From positions 1 to 10,523 of the forward strand of contig DJYQ01000036.1 of the NCBI GenBank assembly GCA_002450165.1: a stretch of 10,523 bases of DNA. Reading direction: 5' to 3'. Every line of letters begins with the position of its first letter. Position 1 is the stretch's first letter. Under the pieces are notes generated by a model. The model was not told where the DNA came from and did not search any database. It saw only the letters and a list, made by a program, of their open reading frames with translations. Of the stretch, positions 1-6,245 are shown piece by piece. This DNA comes from Prevotellaceae bacterium UBA6974 (GTDB lineage Bacteria > Bacteroidota > Bacteroidia > Bacteroidales > Bacteroidaceae). The position numbers and the translations under genes are program-made.

Positions 1-129
1 CCAGTTGGAAATTGTACCATGAGTCAGACCTTTTTCTTTCTCATATGACATCTTTGAGATGCCAACGGACAAATACTCCTTTAATAAAGATAGTTTTTCT
101 TCATTGGAAAGTAATGATCGCTTTCGCAT
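1..129 (-). CDS. Transposase-like helix-turn-helix protein, N-terminal 43 residues (cut by window edge)
   Basis: Reading the minus strand from an ATG at 129-127, an open frame of exactly 43 codons runs off the left edge. An in-frame TAA lies seven codons upstream of the ATG, so this is the first usable start. The peptide begins MRKRSLLSNEEKLSLLKEYL and continues with a helix-turn-helix-like stretch ending GLTHGTISNW. The pattern (basic start, S-N-E-E-K, L-L-K-E-Y, G-I-S-K, then T-I-S-x-W) is what I know from the OrfA / Tnp_1 DNA-binding subunits of IS3-like elements in Bacteroidetes. The catalytic part would lie outside the window. The reading frame is AT-rich compared with the GC-richer genes to its right, which fits a mobile element. 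It could instead be another HTH protein; the family call is by pattern only. Confidence 0.62.
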   Translation of the reverse strand, partial: MRKRSLLSNEEKLSLLKEYLSVGISKMSYEKEKGLTHGTISNW

Positions 130-175
130 ACTGATACACTTTTTAAATTACAAAAGTGTCAACTTATTCAGTACA
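1..175 (-). mobile_element. Probable end of an IS3-like insertion sequence
   Basis: The partial transposase-like gene is preceded (on the minus strand) by about 45 bases ending in 5'-TGTACTGAATAAGTTGACAC at 175-156. IS3-family elements normally have termini 5'-TG...CA-3', and the CA on the plus strand at 174-175 would be that end. A hairpin of 8 bp, ACACTTTT (136-143) with AAAAGTGT (152-159), lies between the proposed tip and the start codon. The other end and any target duplication are outside the window, so the boundary is an inference. Confidence 0.4.
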
Positions 176-235
176 CGTCAGGGTCAGCGACATTTAGTCA
201 TTGCTGCTATGCACCTCATTCTCGCTTTACCTTTA

Positions 236-298
236 CATCACCTTTACTGTTGGGTATAGGTGATGCCTGTCTATAGGCTGTCTAAAGCATAGGTGATG
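236..298. repeat. Short inverted and direct repeat (CATCACCT / AGGTGATG)
   Basis: CATCACCT at 236-243 can pair with AGGTGATG at 258-265 (14-base loop) or with a second AGGTGATG at 291-298. The two direct copies are 33 bases apart, start to start, and both sit in the context ATAGGTGATG. This may be a degraded repeat or a protein-binding site; nothing identifies which. Confidence 0.4.
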
Positions 299-338
299 GC
301 TCGCGGTGTCAACCCATTTCAGTTGCAAAAAGCACACT

Positions 339-413
339 GGCATACCCTTCGCATACCCTTCGCATAGTGTAGGCATACCCTTCGCATACCCTGGCAGCCC
401 TTTTGGGTATGCC
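339..413. repeat. 11-bp tandem repeat GCATACCCTTC with terminal hairpin
   Basis: Five consecutive 11-bp units start at 340, 351, 362, 373 and 384. Units 1, 2 and 4 are exactly GCATACCCTTC, unit 3 is GCATAGTGTAG and unit 5 begins GCATACCCTGG. Unit 5 is followed by its own inverse: GCATACCC (384-391) pairs with GGGTATGC (405-412), giving an 8-bp stem with a 13-base loop. The 14-mer GGCATACCCTTCGC present twice in the array (339-352 and 372-385) also occurs in reverse complement inside the hydrolase gene at 1003-1016. A unit close to one helical turn would place identical faces on the same side of DNA. Confidence 0.8.
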
Positions 414-661
414 AAGGGGCTGGGTAGGAGCAAAGAAGGAGCAGAGTGGTTGCTGCCTGGGAGCTGGATAGAGGCTCTGTCGCTTTGTAAGATTTCGTGC
501 TCGGATGATGTCTGTAGGTACAAAACAATGACAGCAGAACAGGGGTTCGTAGAACCAAGACATCAGAAGAGGGTTGTTTTCTATGTTTTTGTAAAGTATT
601 TCAAATATCAAGCATTCCTTTGGAAGAGGCTTGGTGCAGATTTTGGATAATTTCTAATATT

Positions 662-696
662 TTTGCCCCTAATTTTGAAAATTACTTATAACTTTG
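662..696 (+). promoter_or_regulatory. Possible Bacteroidetes-type promoter for the hydrolase-flavoprotein pair
   Basis: TAACTTTG at 689-696 matches the Bacteroidetes -7 box TAnnTTTG. The best TTTG upstream (662-665) is 23 bases away, slightly longer than the usual 19-21, so the match is imperfect. If used, transcription would begin near 703 and leave a leader of about 100 bases that includes the heptamer array. Confidence 0.35.
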
Positions 697-746
697 CTCC
701 TACAAGGGCACGCCACGGAAAGCAGCTGGATGTGGAGAAGTGGTGA

Positions 747-795
747 GAGTTTAGAGTTTAGGGTTTAGAGTTTAAAGATTCAAGATTCAAGTTTA
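747..795. repeat. Heptamer tandem array (GAGTTTA / AAGATTC type)
   Basis: Exactly seven consecutive 7-bp units fill 49 bases: GAGTTTA, GAGTTTA, GGGTTTA, GAGTTTA, AAGATTC, AAGATTC, AAGTTTA. It ends six bases before the hydrolase start codon, so it forms the translation-initiation region together with the following AAGGA. A related four-unit array is found at 6936-6963. Confidence 0.8.
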
Positions 796-801
796 AAGGA
801 A

Positions 802-2073
802 ATGAAGATAGGAAAAGGTTTTATTACGGGGTTGTTGGTGTTTGTGGTGTTTGCGGCGCAGGCGCAGGTGCAGACGACTACTGCGCTATTAGGTTCGTGG
901 TCGGGCAAGCTGCAGGTGAGGGCAATATCGCTGACGCTGATACTGAACCTGGAGCAGGCGGAGGGCTATGTGACTGCGACGCTGGACAGCCACTACCAGG
1001 GAGCGAAGGGTATGCCGATGCTGAAGGAATACCTGTCGGACGACTCGGTGGCGGTGAAAGTGGAATCCGCTGGGATAACGTACCGCGCACGGCTGAAAGA
1101 GGGTAAACTGGACGGGACATTCACGCAAAACGGGATGTCGTTTCCGCTGGTGATGACCCGAGGTGTTGCCGAGACGAAACGTCCGCAGACTCCGCAGGGA
1201 CCATTCCCGTACAAGACGGAGGAAGTGACTTTCAGAAACGAGGCGGACAGTGCAACGCTGGCAGGTACGCTGACTTGGCCGGAGGGATATGACGGCAAGG
1301 ATGGCAGGAAACCTGTTGTGGTCTTGCTTGTCACGGGTAGCGGACAGCAGAACCGTGATGAGGAGATTTTCGCACACAAGCCTTTTCTGGTAATAGCCGA
1401 CTATCTGGCACGCCAGGGTATTGCGACGTTGCGCTATGACGACCGTGCTACGGCCAAATCGACGGGCGGTGATGTAAAGAATGCTACAACGCAGGACCTT
1501 GCCCGCGATGCCGAGGCGGGTATCAGGTATCTTCGCAGTAGGAAGGCTTTCAGCAGCGTGGGCCTGCTGGGGCATAGCGAAGGGGGTATGATAGGCTTCA
1601 TACTGGCAGCAAAGGGTAAGACGGATTTTCTGATATCGTTGGCTGCCCCAGGTGTCAAGGGAGATACTCTGCTGGCAGCGCAGAGCAACCGTATGGTGGA
1701 GCTTTCGGGCGGCTTGGGGCGTAAAGTTACGGTGGGCGAACTGAGGGCTGCGCCTAATCTGAACAGCTTACCTTGGTGGAAGTGGATTCTGGACTACGAC
1801 CCGAGCACAAACATACGCAAGACGCGTTGTCCTGTAATGGCTCTGAACGGCGAGCGTGACTGCCAGGTAATAGTTTCGCAGAATCTGACTGCCATAAGGG
1901 AACAGCTGCCCGAGTCGCAGAAGAACATGATTAAGCAGTATCCGGAACTGAACCATCTGTTCCAGCATTGCACGACGGGATTGCCTATCGAGTACGGACA
2001 GATTGAGGAGACAATATCGCAGGAGGTCCTGCAGGACATCGCACAATGGATAAAGGGTTCGATTGTGTTGTAA
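802..2073 (+). CDS. Exported alpha/beta hydrolase (EstD-like)
   Basis: A 423-residue protein with a signal peptide (residues 1 to about 21: KIGKG, then a hydrophobic run ending AAQAQ), so it is likely periplasmic. Residues about 25-115 form a beta-rich N-terminal region and the alpha/beta hydrolase fold follows from about residue 135. The nucleophile elbow is GHSEGG with Ser259. The oxyanion region is TGSGQQNRDEE, the likely acid is Asp353 in GERD, and the likely base is His385 in ELNHLF. This domain order and the GSGxxxRD motif are those of the EstD-like serine hydrolases that cleave short acyl esters; the natural substrate is unknown. AAAGGA (795-800) lies immediately before the ATG. Its last 28 bases overlap the next gene in another frame, so the two are probably co-transcribed. 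Confidence 0.88.
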   Translation: MKIGKGFITGLLVFVVFAAQAQVQTTTALLGSWSGKLQVRAISLTLILNLEQAEGYVTATLDSHYQGAKGMPMLKEYLSDDSVAVKVESAGITYRARLKEGKLDGTFTQNGMSFPLVMTRGVAETKRPQTPQGPFPYKTEEVTFRNEADSATLAGTLTWPEGYDGKDGRKPVVVLLVTGSGQQNRDEEIFAHKPFLVIADYLARQGIATLRYDDRATAKSTGGDVKNATTQDLARDAEAGIRYLRSRKAFSSVGLLGHSEGGMIGFILAAKGKTDFLISLAAPGVKGDTLLAAQSNRMVELSGGLGRKVTVGELRAAPNLNSLPWWKWILDYDPSTNIRKTRCPVMALNGERDCQVIVSQNLTAIREQLPESQKNMIKQYPELNHLFQHCTTGLPIEYGQIEETISQEVLQDIAQWIKGSIVL

Positions 2074-3269
2074 TCGGTGGCGGTGCTGCGGGATGCTTTG
2101 CGGCAATTGAGTTTGCCAGAAGGTGTCCCGATGCCCGGGTTGCCGTGCTGGAAAGGGGCAGCAGGTTGTTGGCTAAGGTTGCTGTTACTGGCGGTGGCAG
2201 ATGCAACATTACGAATTCGTTTGGTGATGTGAAGAGTCTGGAGCGTGTGTATCCGCGTGGTCACAGGCTTATGAAGCGGCTGTTGTACAAGTTTGGTCCC
2301 GAGGATACGTTTGCATGGTTCGAGCGTGAGGGTGTGGAATTGGTTACGCAGGATGATGGTTGTGTGTTTCCCAGGTCGCAGAATGCAATGCAGGTGGTCA
2401 ACTGTCTGGTATATCTGATGCGAAAGCTGGGGGTGTGCGTAATGACCGAGACGAGGGCTGTGAGCATCGTCCCCGACGGGGAGGGGTACCGCATAGAGAC
2501 AAGCGGTGGGATAATTGGTGCGGAACGTGTGATAGTGACCATAGGGGGTCAGCCGGGAGGTCGCGGATATAGCCTGTTGGATGGATTGGACATCGATGTG
2601 GTGGATTGTGTGCCGAGCTTGTACGGGCTTTGCGTGGATGACGGAGGGTTGAAAGAACTGACGGGTACGGTGATTGAGAATGCCGTTGTAAGCCTGACGG
2701 GAACCAGGATTTGGGCAGAGGGCCCGATGCTGGTTACGCATTGGGGCTTGAGCGGTCCTGCGGTGTTGAAACTGAGTTCGTATGCTGCGCGTATCTTGTC
2801 TGAGCGTGACTATAAGGCTGACATAATGGTGCGGTGGCTGACGGGGGACAGGGAGGATATCGCGGAAAGACTGCGTGAACTGGCTTCGGGTGCATCCGGC
2901 AAGCAGTTGCATAATGTGTATCCGCGTAAGCTGAACGGGCGTCTGTGGTTGCATCTGCTGCGCAGGGCAAAGCTGGATGCCGGAATGCGCTGGGGGGCAT
3001 TAGGAGGTGGGGAAAGGAATCGTCTGGTGAATGTCCTGACGGGGGATATGTATCACGTGGTGGGCAAAAACCGCTTCAAGGAGGAGTTTGTGACTTGTGG
3101 CGGCGTGGCGTTGTCGGGTCTGAAATATGATACGTTGGAATCCAGGTCGCACCCTGGGTTGTTTTTTGCTGGTGAGGCTATGGATGTGGATGCTGTTACA
3201 GGCGGATTTAACCTGCAGGCTGCATGGACAACGGGATATGTGGCAGCGCAGGGGGCTGCAGGTGTCTAA
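2046..3269 (+). CDS. BaiN/HI0933-family NAD(P)/FAD-dependent oxidoreductase
   Basis: A 407-residue cytoplasmic flavoprotein. The FAD-binding motif IGGGAAG is at residues 10-16 and the acidic end of the second strand is LERG at 35-38. The family signature TGGGRCNITN is at residues 48-57. The C-terminus has FAGEAMDVDAVTGGFNLQ, the second FAD-contact motif of this family. Length is typical (about 400). The start at 2046 lies inside the hydrolase gene but is required, because the dinucleotide-binding strand begins at residue 6. Members are annotated as YhiN, HI0933 or BaiN-like; most have no proven substrate, and a role in bile acid reduction should not be assumed here. Its stop codon overlaps that of the convergent deaminase gene by four bases (CTAA, 3266-3269). 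Confidence 0.92.
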   Translation: MDKGFDCVVIGGGAAGCFAAIEFARRCPDARVAVLERGSRLLAKVAVTGGGRCNITNSFGDVKSLERVYPRGHRLMKRLLYKFGPEDTFAWFEREGVELVTQDDGCVFPRSQNAMQVVNCLVYLMRKLGVCVMTETRAVSIVPDGEGYRIETSGGIIGAERVIVTIGGQPGGRGYSLLDGLDIDVVDCVPSLYGLCVDDGGLKELTGTVIENAVVSLTGTRIWAEGPMLVTHWGLSGPAVLKLSSYAARILSERDYKADIMVRWLTGDREDIAERLRELASGASGKQLHNVYPRKLNGRLWLHLLRRAKLDAGMRWGALGGGERNRLVNVLTGDMYHVVGKNRFKEEFVTCGGVALSGLKYDTLESRSHPGLFFAGEAMDVDAVTGGFNLQAAWTTGYVAAQGAAGV

Positions 3270-3739
3270 TATTCGACCTTATCTTCCTTTTCTTCCCAGG
3301 CACGAAAAGCGCTGAGTGCTTCGTCGCGCATAATGTTCTGCACGGGGATGCTGCGCTGGGACATGGGTGTGGCGAGTTCGTCATAGATGAACTTGTCACT
3401 GAATCCTATGTCGTCGGCATCCTGGGCGGTGTTGCCGTAGTAGATGCGTGTTATGCCGCTCCAGTATATGGCGCTGAGGCACATGGGACAGGGCTCGCAT
3501 GATGTGTAGATGACGCAATCCTGCAGGTGGAAGGTTCCCAACCGGGCGCAGGCGGTGCGAATGGCCGAAACCTCGGCGTGTGCCGTGGGGTCGTTGTTGG
3601 CTGTCACGCGGTTGACGCCTGTGGCAATAACCTGTCCGTTACGTACAATGACGGCTCCGAAGGGTCCGCCGCCGTTTTTTACATTTTGTATGCTGGCATC
3701 TATGGCCATCTGCATAAATTCCTTATCTTGCTGAGTCAT
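3266..3739 (-). CDS. guaD: Guanine deaminase (cytidine deaminase superfamily)
   Basis: A 157-residue enzyme predicted to convert guanine to xanthine and ammonia in purine salvage. Zinc ligands are visible: His and catalytic Glu in PTAHAEV, and two cysteines in EPCPMC. Flanking motifs GGPFGAVIV, LYTS-like IYTSCEPCPMCLSAIYW, GFSDKFIYDEL and the terminal EY match Bacillus-type GuaD rather than TadA, whose C-terminus differs. The C-terminal Tyr is the residue that closes the active site of the partner subunit in the swapped GuaD dimer. I chose ATG at 3739-3737; an in-frame TTG four codons upstream is unlikely. It lies 125 bases downstream of the lipoprotein gene on the same strand and is separated from it by a 78-bp repeat element. 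Confidence 0.9.
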   Translation of the reverse strand: MTQQDKEFMQMAIDASIQNVKNGGGPFGAVIVRNGQVIATGVNRVTANNDPTAHAEVSAIRTACARLGTFHLQDCVIYTSCEPCPMCLSAIYWSGITRIYYGNTAQDADDIGFSDKFIYDELATPMSQRSIPVQNIMRDEALSAFRAWEEKEDKVEY

Positions 3740-3763
3740 TGTCAAAATCAAATTATGAATTAT

Positions 3764-3841
3764 GAAGGCTGCGATTAAGCGAGCGCAATACTAAGCTCGT
3801 TTGAGTATTGCTGAGCGATAGCAGGCTCGAAGCGCAGCTTC
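3764..3841. repeat. 78-bp hairpin repeat element, copy 1
   Basis: First of three base-for-base identical 78-bp copies. It begins GAAGGCTGCG and ends CGCAGCTTC, which pair as an outer stem with one bulged G. CGAGC (3780-3784) can pair with GCTCG (3825-3829). GCAATACT (3785-3792) pairs with AGTATTGC (3804-3811) around an 11-base loop. AATTATG heptamers flank it on both sides (3751-3766 and 3842-3867). It lies between two minus-strand genes, so their shared transcript would carry it in the reverse-complement sense. Confidence 0.92.
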
Positions 3842-3867
3842 AATTATGAATTATGAATTATGAATTA
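3842..3867. repeat. AATTATG heptamer array
   Basis: Three and a half perfect units of AATTATG directly follow the 78-bp element. The array's last three bases, TTA (3865-3867), are the stop codon (TAA on the minus strand) of the lipoprotein gene, so the repeat touches the coding sequence. Confidence 0.85.
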
Positions 3868-4566
3868 AGGATTAAAGGTCACTGGGTGCTCGGTGTATGT
3901 TATGGTTCGCTGGTATGTGGTGTTTGCTGGGGTCTTGCAGGTTAGGACTATATGGTAGTATATGGGGGTATGGGTGAACATGCCGTCGCGGAGGAAATCG
4001 CCGCGGCGATAGCTCATTGCGTAGCGACGCCAGAGTTCCTTGTACTGGCTATGACGGCAGGCTTCGTGTGCTGACTTGACGACATTGCGACGGGGGATGC
4101 TGGCAAAATGCTTGTTGGCTGGCGTGATGGCATAGACTTCGCCGTGGGGATAGCTGACAAGTCCGTTGGATACGGGCAGTGCCTCGCGTATGGCATAACC
4201 CAGGTGGGGCAGTATGATGTAGTCGCAGTCGGCCTGGTCGATGTAGTCGCGGCGGATGATGGGATAGTAGGTGACTTGCTTGTAGGCGCTGATGATGGTG
4301 TCCTGGGTTCCGTTCTGTATGCTGAGGAGTATCTCGCCGATACGATGGTGCTTGCCGTTGCTGTGCTTCTCGCTGGCGAGGTCCTGGAACTGGAATGTCT
4401 TGTAGTCGGACCAATGGCGGCTGAGGTTGATGCGGACGGTGTCGTGCAGGGTGCTGTCGGCTTGCAGGACGGGGATGTCGCCCTGGATGTGGGAGGTAAT
4501 GGTGGTCTCGCGGGTGCAGGATGCGGATATGAGGGTGATGAGTGAAAAAATCAATGCCTTACGCAT
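3865..4566 (-). CDS. Putative lipoprotein of unknown function
   Basis: A 233-residue protein with a lipoprotein signal: charged MRK, hydrophobic ALIFSLITLI, then the lipobox SASC with Cys17 as the probable lipidated residue. The next residues are TRETT, with no acidic inner-membrane retention signal, so surface or outer-membrane placement is possible. I recognise no domain. The mature part is rich in Thr, Ile, His and Tyr and contains SRHWSDYKTFQFQDL near residue 50, an apparent mixed alpha/beta middle, and paired motifs HTPIYYHIVLTCKTPANTTYQRTITYTEHP at the end that read like a beta sandwich edge. Its start is 238 bases from the divergent dacB gene. It may share a transcript with guaD downstream. 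Confidence 0.8.
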   Translation of the reverse strand: MRKALIFSLITLISASCTRETTITSHIQGDIPVLQADSTLHDTVRINLSRHWSDYKTFQFQDLASEKHSNGKHHRIGEILLSIQNGTQDTIISAYKQVTYYPIIRRDYIDQADCDYIILPHLGYAIREALPVSNGLVSYPHGEVYAITPANKHFASIPRRNVVKSAHEACRHSQYKELWRRYAMSYRRGDFLRDGMFTHTPIYYHIVLTCKTPANTTYQRTITYTEHPVTFNP

Positions 4567-4590
4567 TACAAATTATTAATTATGAATTAC

Positions 4591-4668
4591 GAAGGCTGCG
4601 ATTAAGCGAGCGCAATACTAAGCTCGTTTGAGTATTGCTGAGCGATAGCAGGCTCGAAGCGCAGCTTC
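4591..4668. repeat. 78-bp hairpin repeat element, copy 2
   Basis: Identical at all 78 positions to the copies at 3764 and 7014, and in the same orientation. It is flanked by degenerate heptamers on the left (4570-4590, with AATTAC variants) and by AATTATGAATTA on the right (4669-4680). It occupies the divergent intergenic region and would lie within the 5' leader of the minus-strand lipoprotein mRNA if the box at 4705-4698 is its promoter. Confidence 0.92.
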
Positions 4669-4697
4669 AATTATGAATTATATCAGGTTTTTCTCTT

Positions 4698-4705
4698 CAA
4701 AGTTA
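4698..4705 (-). promoter_or_regulatory. Possible -7 box for the lipoprotein gene
   Basis: The minus strand reads TAACTTTG, a match to TAnnTTTG. The -33 position (near 4725-4728) is poor (TACG instead of TTTG). Transcription would start near 4691, giving a leader of about 125 bases that contains repeat copy 2. Confidence 0.35.
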
Positions 4706-4745
4706 ATCTAAATATCGTGAAATTCGTACTTTATCGGTAAAAATA

Positions 4746-4776
4746 TTCGTTTTCAGAACAGAAAAATTTAATTTTG
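4746..4776 (+). promoter_or_regulatory. Bacteroidetes-type promoter for dacB
   Basis: TAATTTTG at 4769-4776 is a full match to TAnnTTTG, and TTCG at 4746-4749 is a three-of-four match to the -33 TTTG with a 19-base spacer. The predicted start near 4783 leaves a short leader of about 22 bases before the ATG at 4805. Confidence 0.55.
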
Positions 4777-4804
4777 TACGGAAATATAGTTCCATTGAAG
4801 GATA

Positions 4805-6130
4805 ATGAGGAAATTGTTGGTCTTATTGCTCCTGATGCCTGTGTACGTCCTGAATGTGTGGGGGCAGTACACTGACGAGGAGGAGGAAATCGTGTTGAAT
4901 ATGGAGGAGGATACGGCGGATATTGTGCCTTTGGTTCCCATGACGTGGGAGGAGGGTTTCAGGTTCCGCCTGGACTCGATGCTGGAGCGCCACCGTACTG
5001 CTACGGTGACAGTGAGAAGGCGTGTTGCGGGAAGGCGCGGACGCAGAAGGAAACGACCTGCATATACGACGACGCGCAAGACAATTACGTTGCGTGACCG
5101 TATCGGTATTGCCGTATGGGACTTGACGGCCGACTCGATGATATACAGGCGCAACAGCAAGGATATGTTTATCCCTGCGAGCAACCAGAAGATTTTCGTG
5201 GCTGTGGCGGCGCTTGACGACCTGGGTGTTGCATATCATTTCAAGACGGACGTCAGGACGGACTTGTATTTTTGCCGTGACTCGGCCGAGCGGGAGTTTG
5301 TCAGGGGTAACATCTATATACATGACCGCTTTGATCCGACGCTGGACAAGGAGGCTGCGGATTATATTGCCAAGAAGCTGCTGGGTATGGATGTGGATTC
5401 GATTGACGGTTGTGTAGTCAGCTACCTGCCGCTGAAGGGTAGTATGCCGTATCAGGAGTGGTTTTGGAACAGACACTCGTCGCGGAGCTTTGTGCAGAAT
5501 ATAGTGTCTTCGTTGAAGAACGATGGTGTAAGTTTCTCATCCTCTGTTCCTTATTCGACAATTAACAGTGTGCGTGACAGTATTGGCGAATTATATACGT
5601 CGCTGGCTACGCCGTTGCCTGTGGTGCTGAAGCGTATGATGAAGAACAGTGACAATGCATACGCCGAATCGATGTTGCTGAACCTGGTGAACCAGGACAG
5701 TGTAGGCAAATGGAGCTACGAGGCGTGCAAGGAGCGTGTCAGGGATGTGGTACGGCGTGCGGGGGCGTCTGTCCAGGATTATGTCATACAGGATGGCAGT
5801 GGGTTGTCGCATGGAAACAAGACTACGCCCGAGGTTCTTACGTCGGTGCTGAGGTATGCTTACAGGAATCCCAAGATATATCGTCCGTTGCTGGAATCAT
5901 TGCCCGAGGCTGGTATGGACGGCACGCTGAGCAGGCGTATGCGCAACACGCTGGCGCATAGCAACGTACGTGCCAAGACGGGTACGGTGAATGGTGTTTC
6001 GACGCTGTCGGGGTATCTGAAGGCGCGGAATGGTCATATACTGGCTTTCTCGATACTGATGAACAGCATTACGGGTAGTGCGTCGGCAAGGTCTCTGCAG
6101 AATCTCCTGTGTATCGAGATGTGCAGGTAA
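4805..6130 (+). CDS. dacB: D-alanyl-D-alanine carboxypeptidase/endopeptidase, PBP4 type (peptidase S13)
   Basis: A 441-residue periplasmic penicillin-binding protein that trims or cleaves peptidoglycan peptides. Signal peptide: residues 1 to about 20, ending NVWGQ. The three active-site motifs are present and ordered: SNQK at 126-129 (nucleophile Ser126), SDN at 282-284 and KTG at 391-393. DGSGLS (330-335) is a further S13 hallmark. Ser126 to SDN spans about 156 residues; from memory, E. coli PBP4 has roughly 240, so the inserted domains appear shortened. Between signal peptide and enzyme there is an acidic stretch (residues 24-39) and then a strongly basic patch, residues 71-84, with ten Arg/Lys in fourteen positions, which is unusual for this family and might bind the cell wall or an anionic partner. 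Confidence 0.9.
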   Translation: MRKLLVLLLLMPVYVLNVWGQYTDEEEEIVLNMEEDTADIVPLVPMTWEEGFRFRLDSMLERHRTATVTVRRRVAGRRGRRRKRPAYTTTRKTITLRDRIGIAVWDLTADSMIYRRNSKDMFIPASNQKIFVAVAALDDLGVAYHFKTDVRTDLYFCRDSAEREFVRGNIYIHDRFDPTLDKEAADYIAKKLLGMDVDSIDGCVVSYLPLKGSMPYQEWFWNRHSSRSFVQNIVSSLKNDGVSFSSSVPYSTINSVRDSIGELYTSLATPLPVVLKRMMKNSDNAYAESMLLNLVNQDSVGKWSYEACKERVRDVVRRAGASVQDYVIQDGSGLSHGNKTTPEVLTSVLRYAYRNPKIYRPLLESLPEAGMDGTLSRRMRNTLAHSNVRAKTGTVNGVSTLSGYLKARNGHILAFSILMNSITGSASARSLQNLLCIEMCR

Positions 6131-6201
6131 GGATTGCTGACAAAAAGGATATAAATTGGTTCATTTCGTTCGCAAAAGTACAAATATTTGTCAAAAAAAC
6201 G

Positions 6202-6209
6202 TATATTTG
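6202..6209 (+). promoter_or_regulatory. -7 box for the nucleosidase gene
   Basis: TATATTTG is a full match to TAnnTTTG. No good TTTG lies 19-21 bases upstream; TTTG at 6187-6190 is too near. The start would be close to 6216, leaving about 30 bases of AT-rich leader before the ATG at 6246. Confidence 0.45.
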
Positions 6210-6245
6210 CATCATTATAAATATATACTCAGTCGGTTTGGTATT

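Larger units (their letters stand above)
176..801. other. Long intergenic region without a convincing gene
   Basis: About 625 bases separate the putative insertion sequence from the hydrolase gene. Open frames of 60-114 codons exist on both strands but none has a recognisable motif, and several read through the tandem repeat at 339-413, which makes them low-complexity by construction. What can be seen is repeats: AGGTGATG at 258-265 and 291-298 with its complement CATCACCT at 236-243, the 11-bp repeat at 339-413, a small perfect hairpin GGTTC-GTA-GAACC at 544-556, and a heptamer array at 747-795. A possible promoter lies at 662-696. Confidence 0.6.

Noticed and set aside
59..259. 66-codon plus-strand open frame at the left edge
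   Set aside because: Its first third is antisense to the transposase-like frame, which fits a known family pattern better.
544..556. GGTTC-GTA-GAACC as the T arm of a tRNA
   Set aside because: No acceptor, D or anticodon arm can be built around it; it is only a small hairpin.
306..650. 114-codon plus-strand open frame in the long intergenic region
   Set aside because: It reads through the 11-bp tandem repeat, has no recognisable domain, and competing frames of similar length exist on the minus strand.
1794..2954. 386-codon open frame on the minus strand
   Set aside because: It lies antisense to the flavoprotein and hydrolase genes, which have full family motifs. Its product is rich in His, Gln, Arg and Thr, as expected for a shadow of GC-skewed codons.
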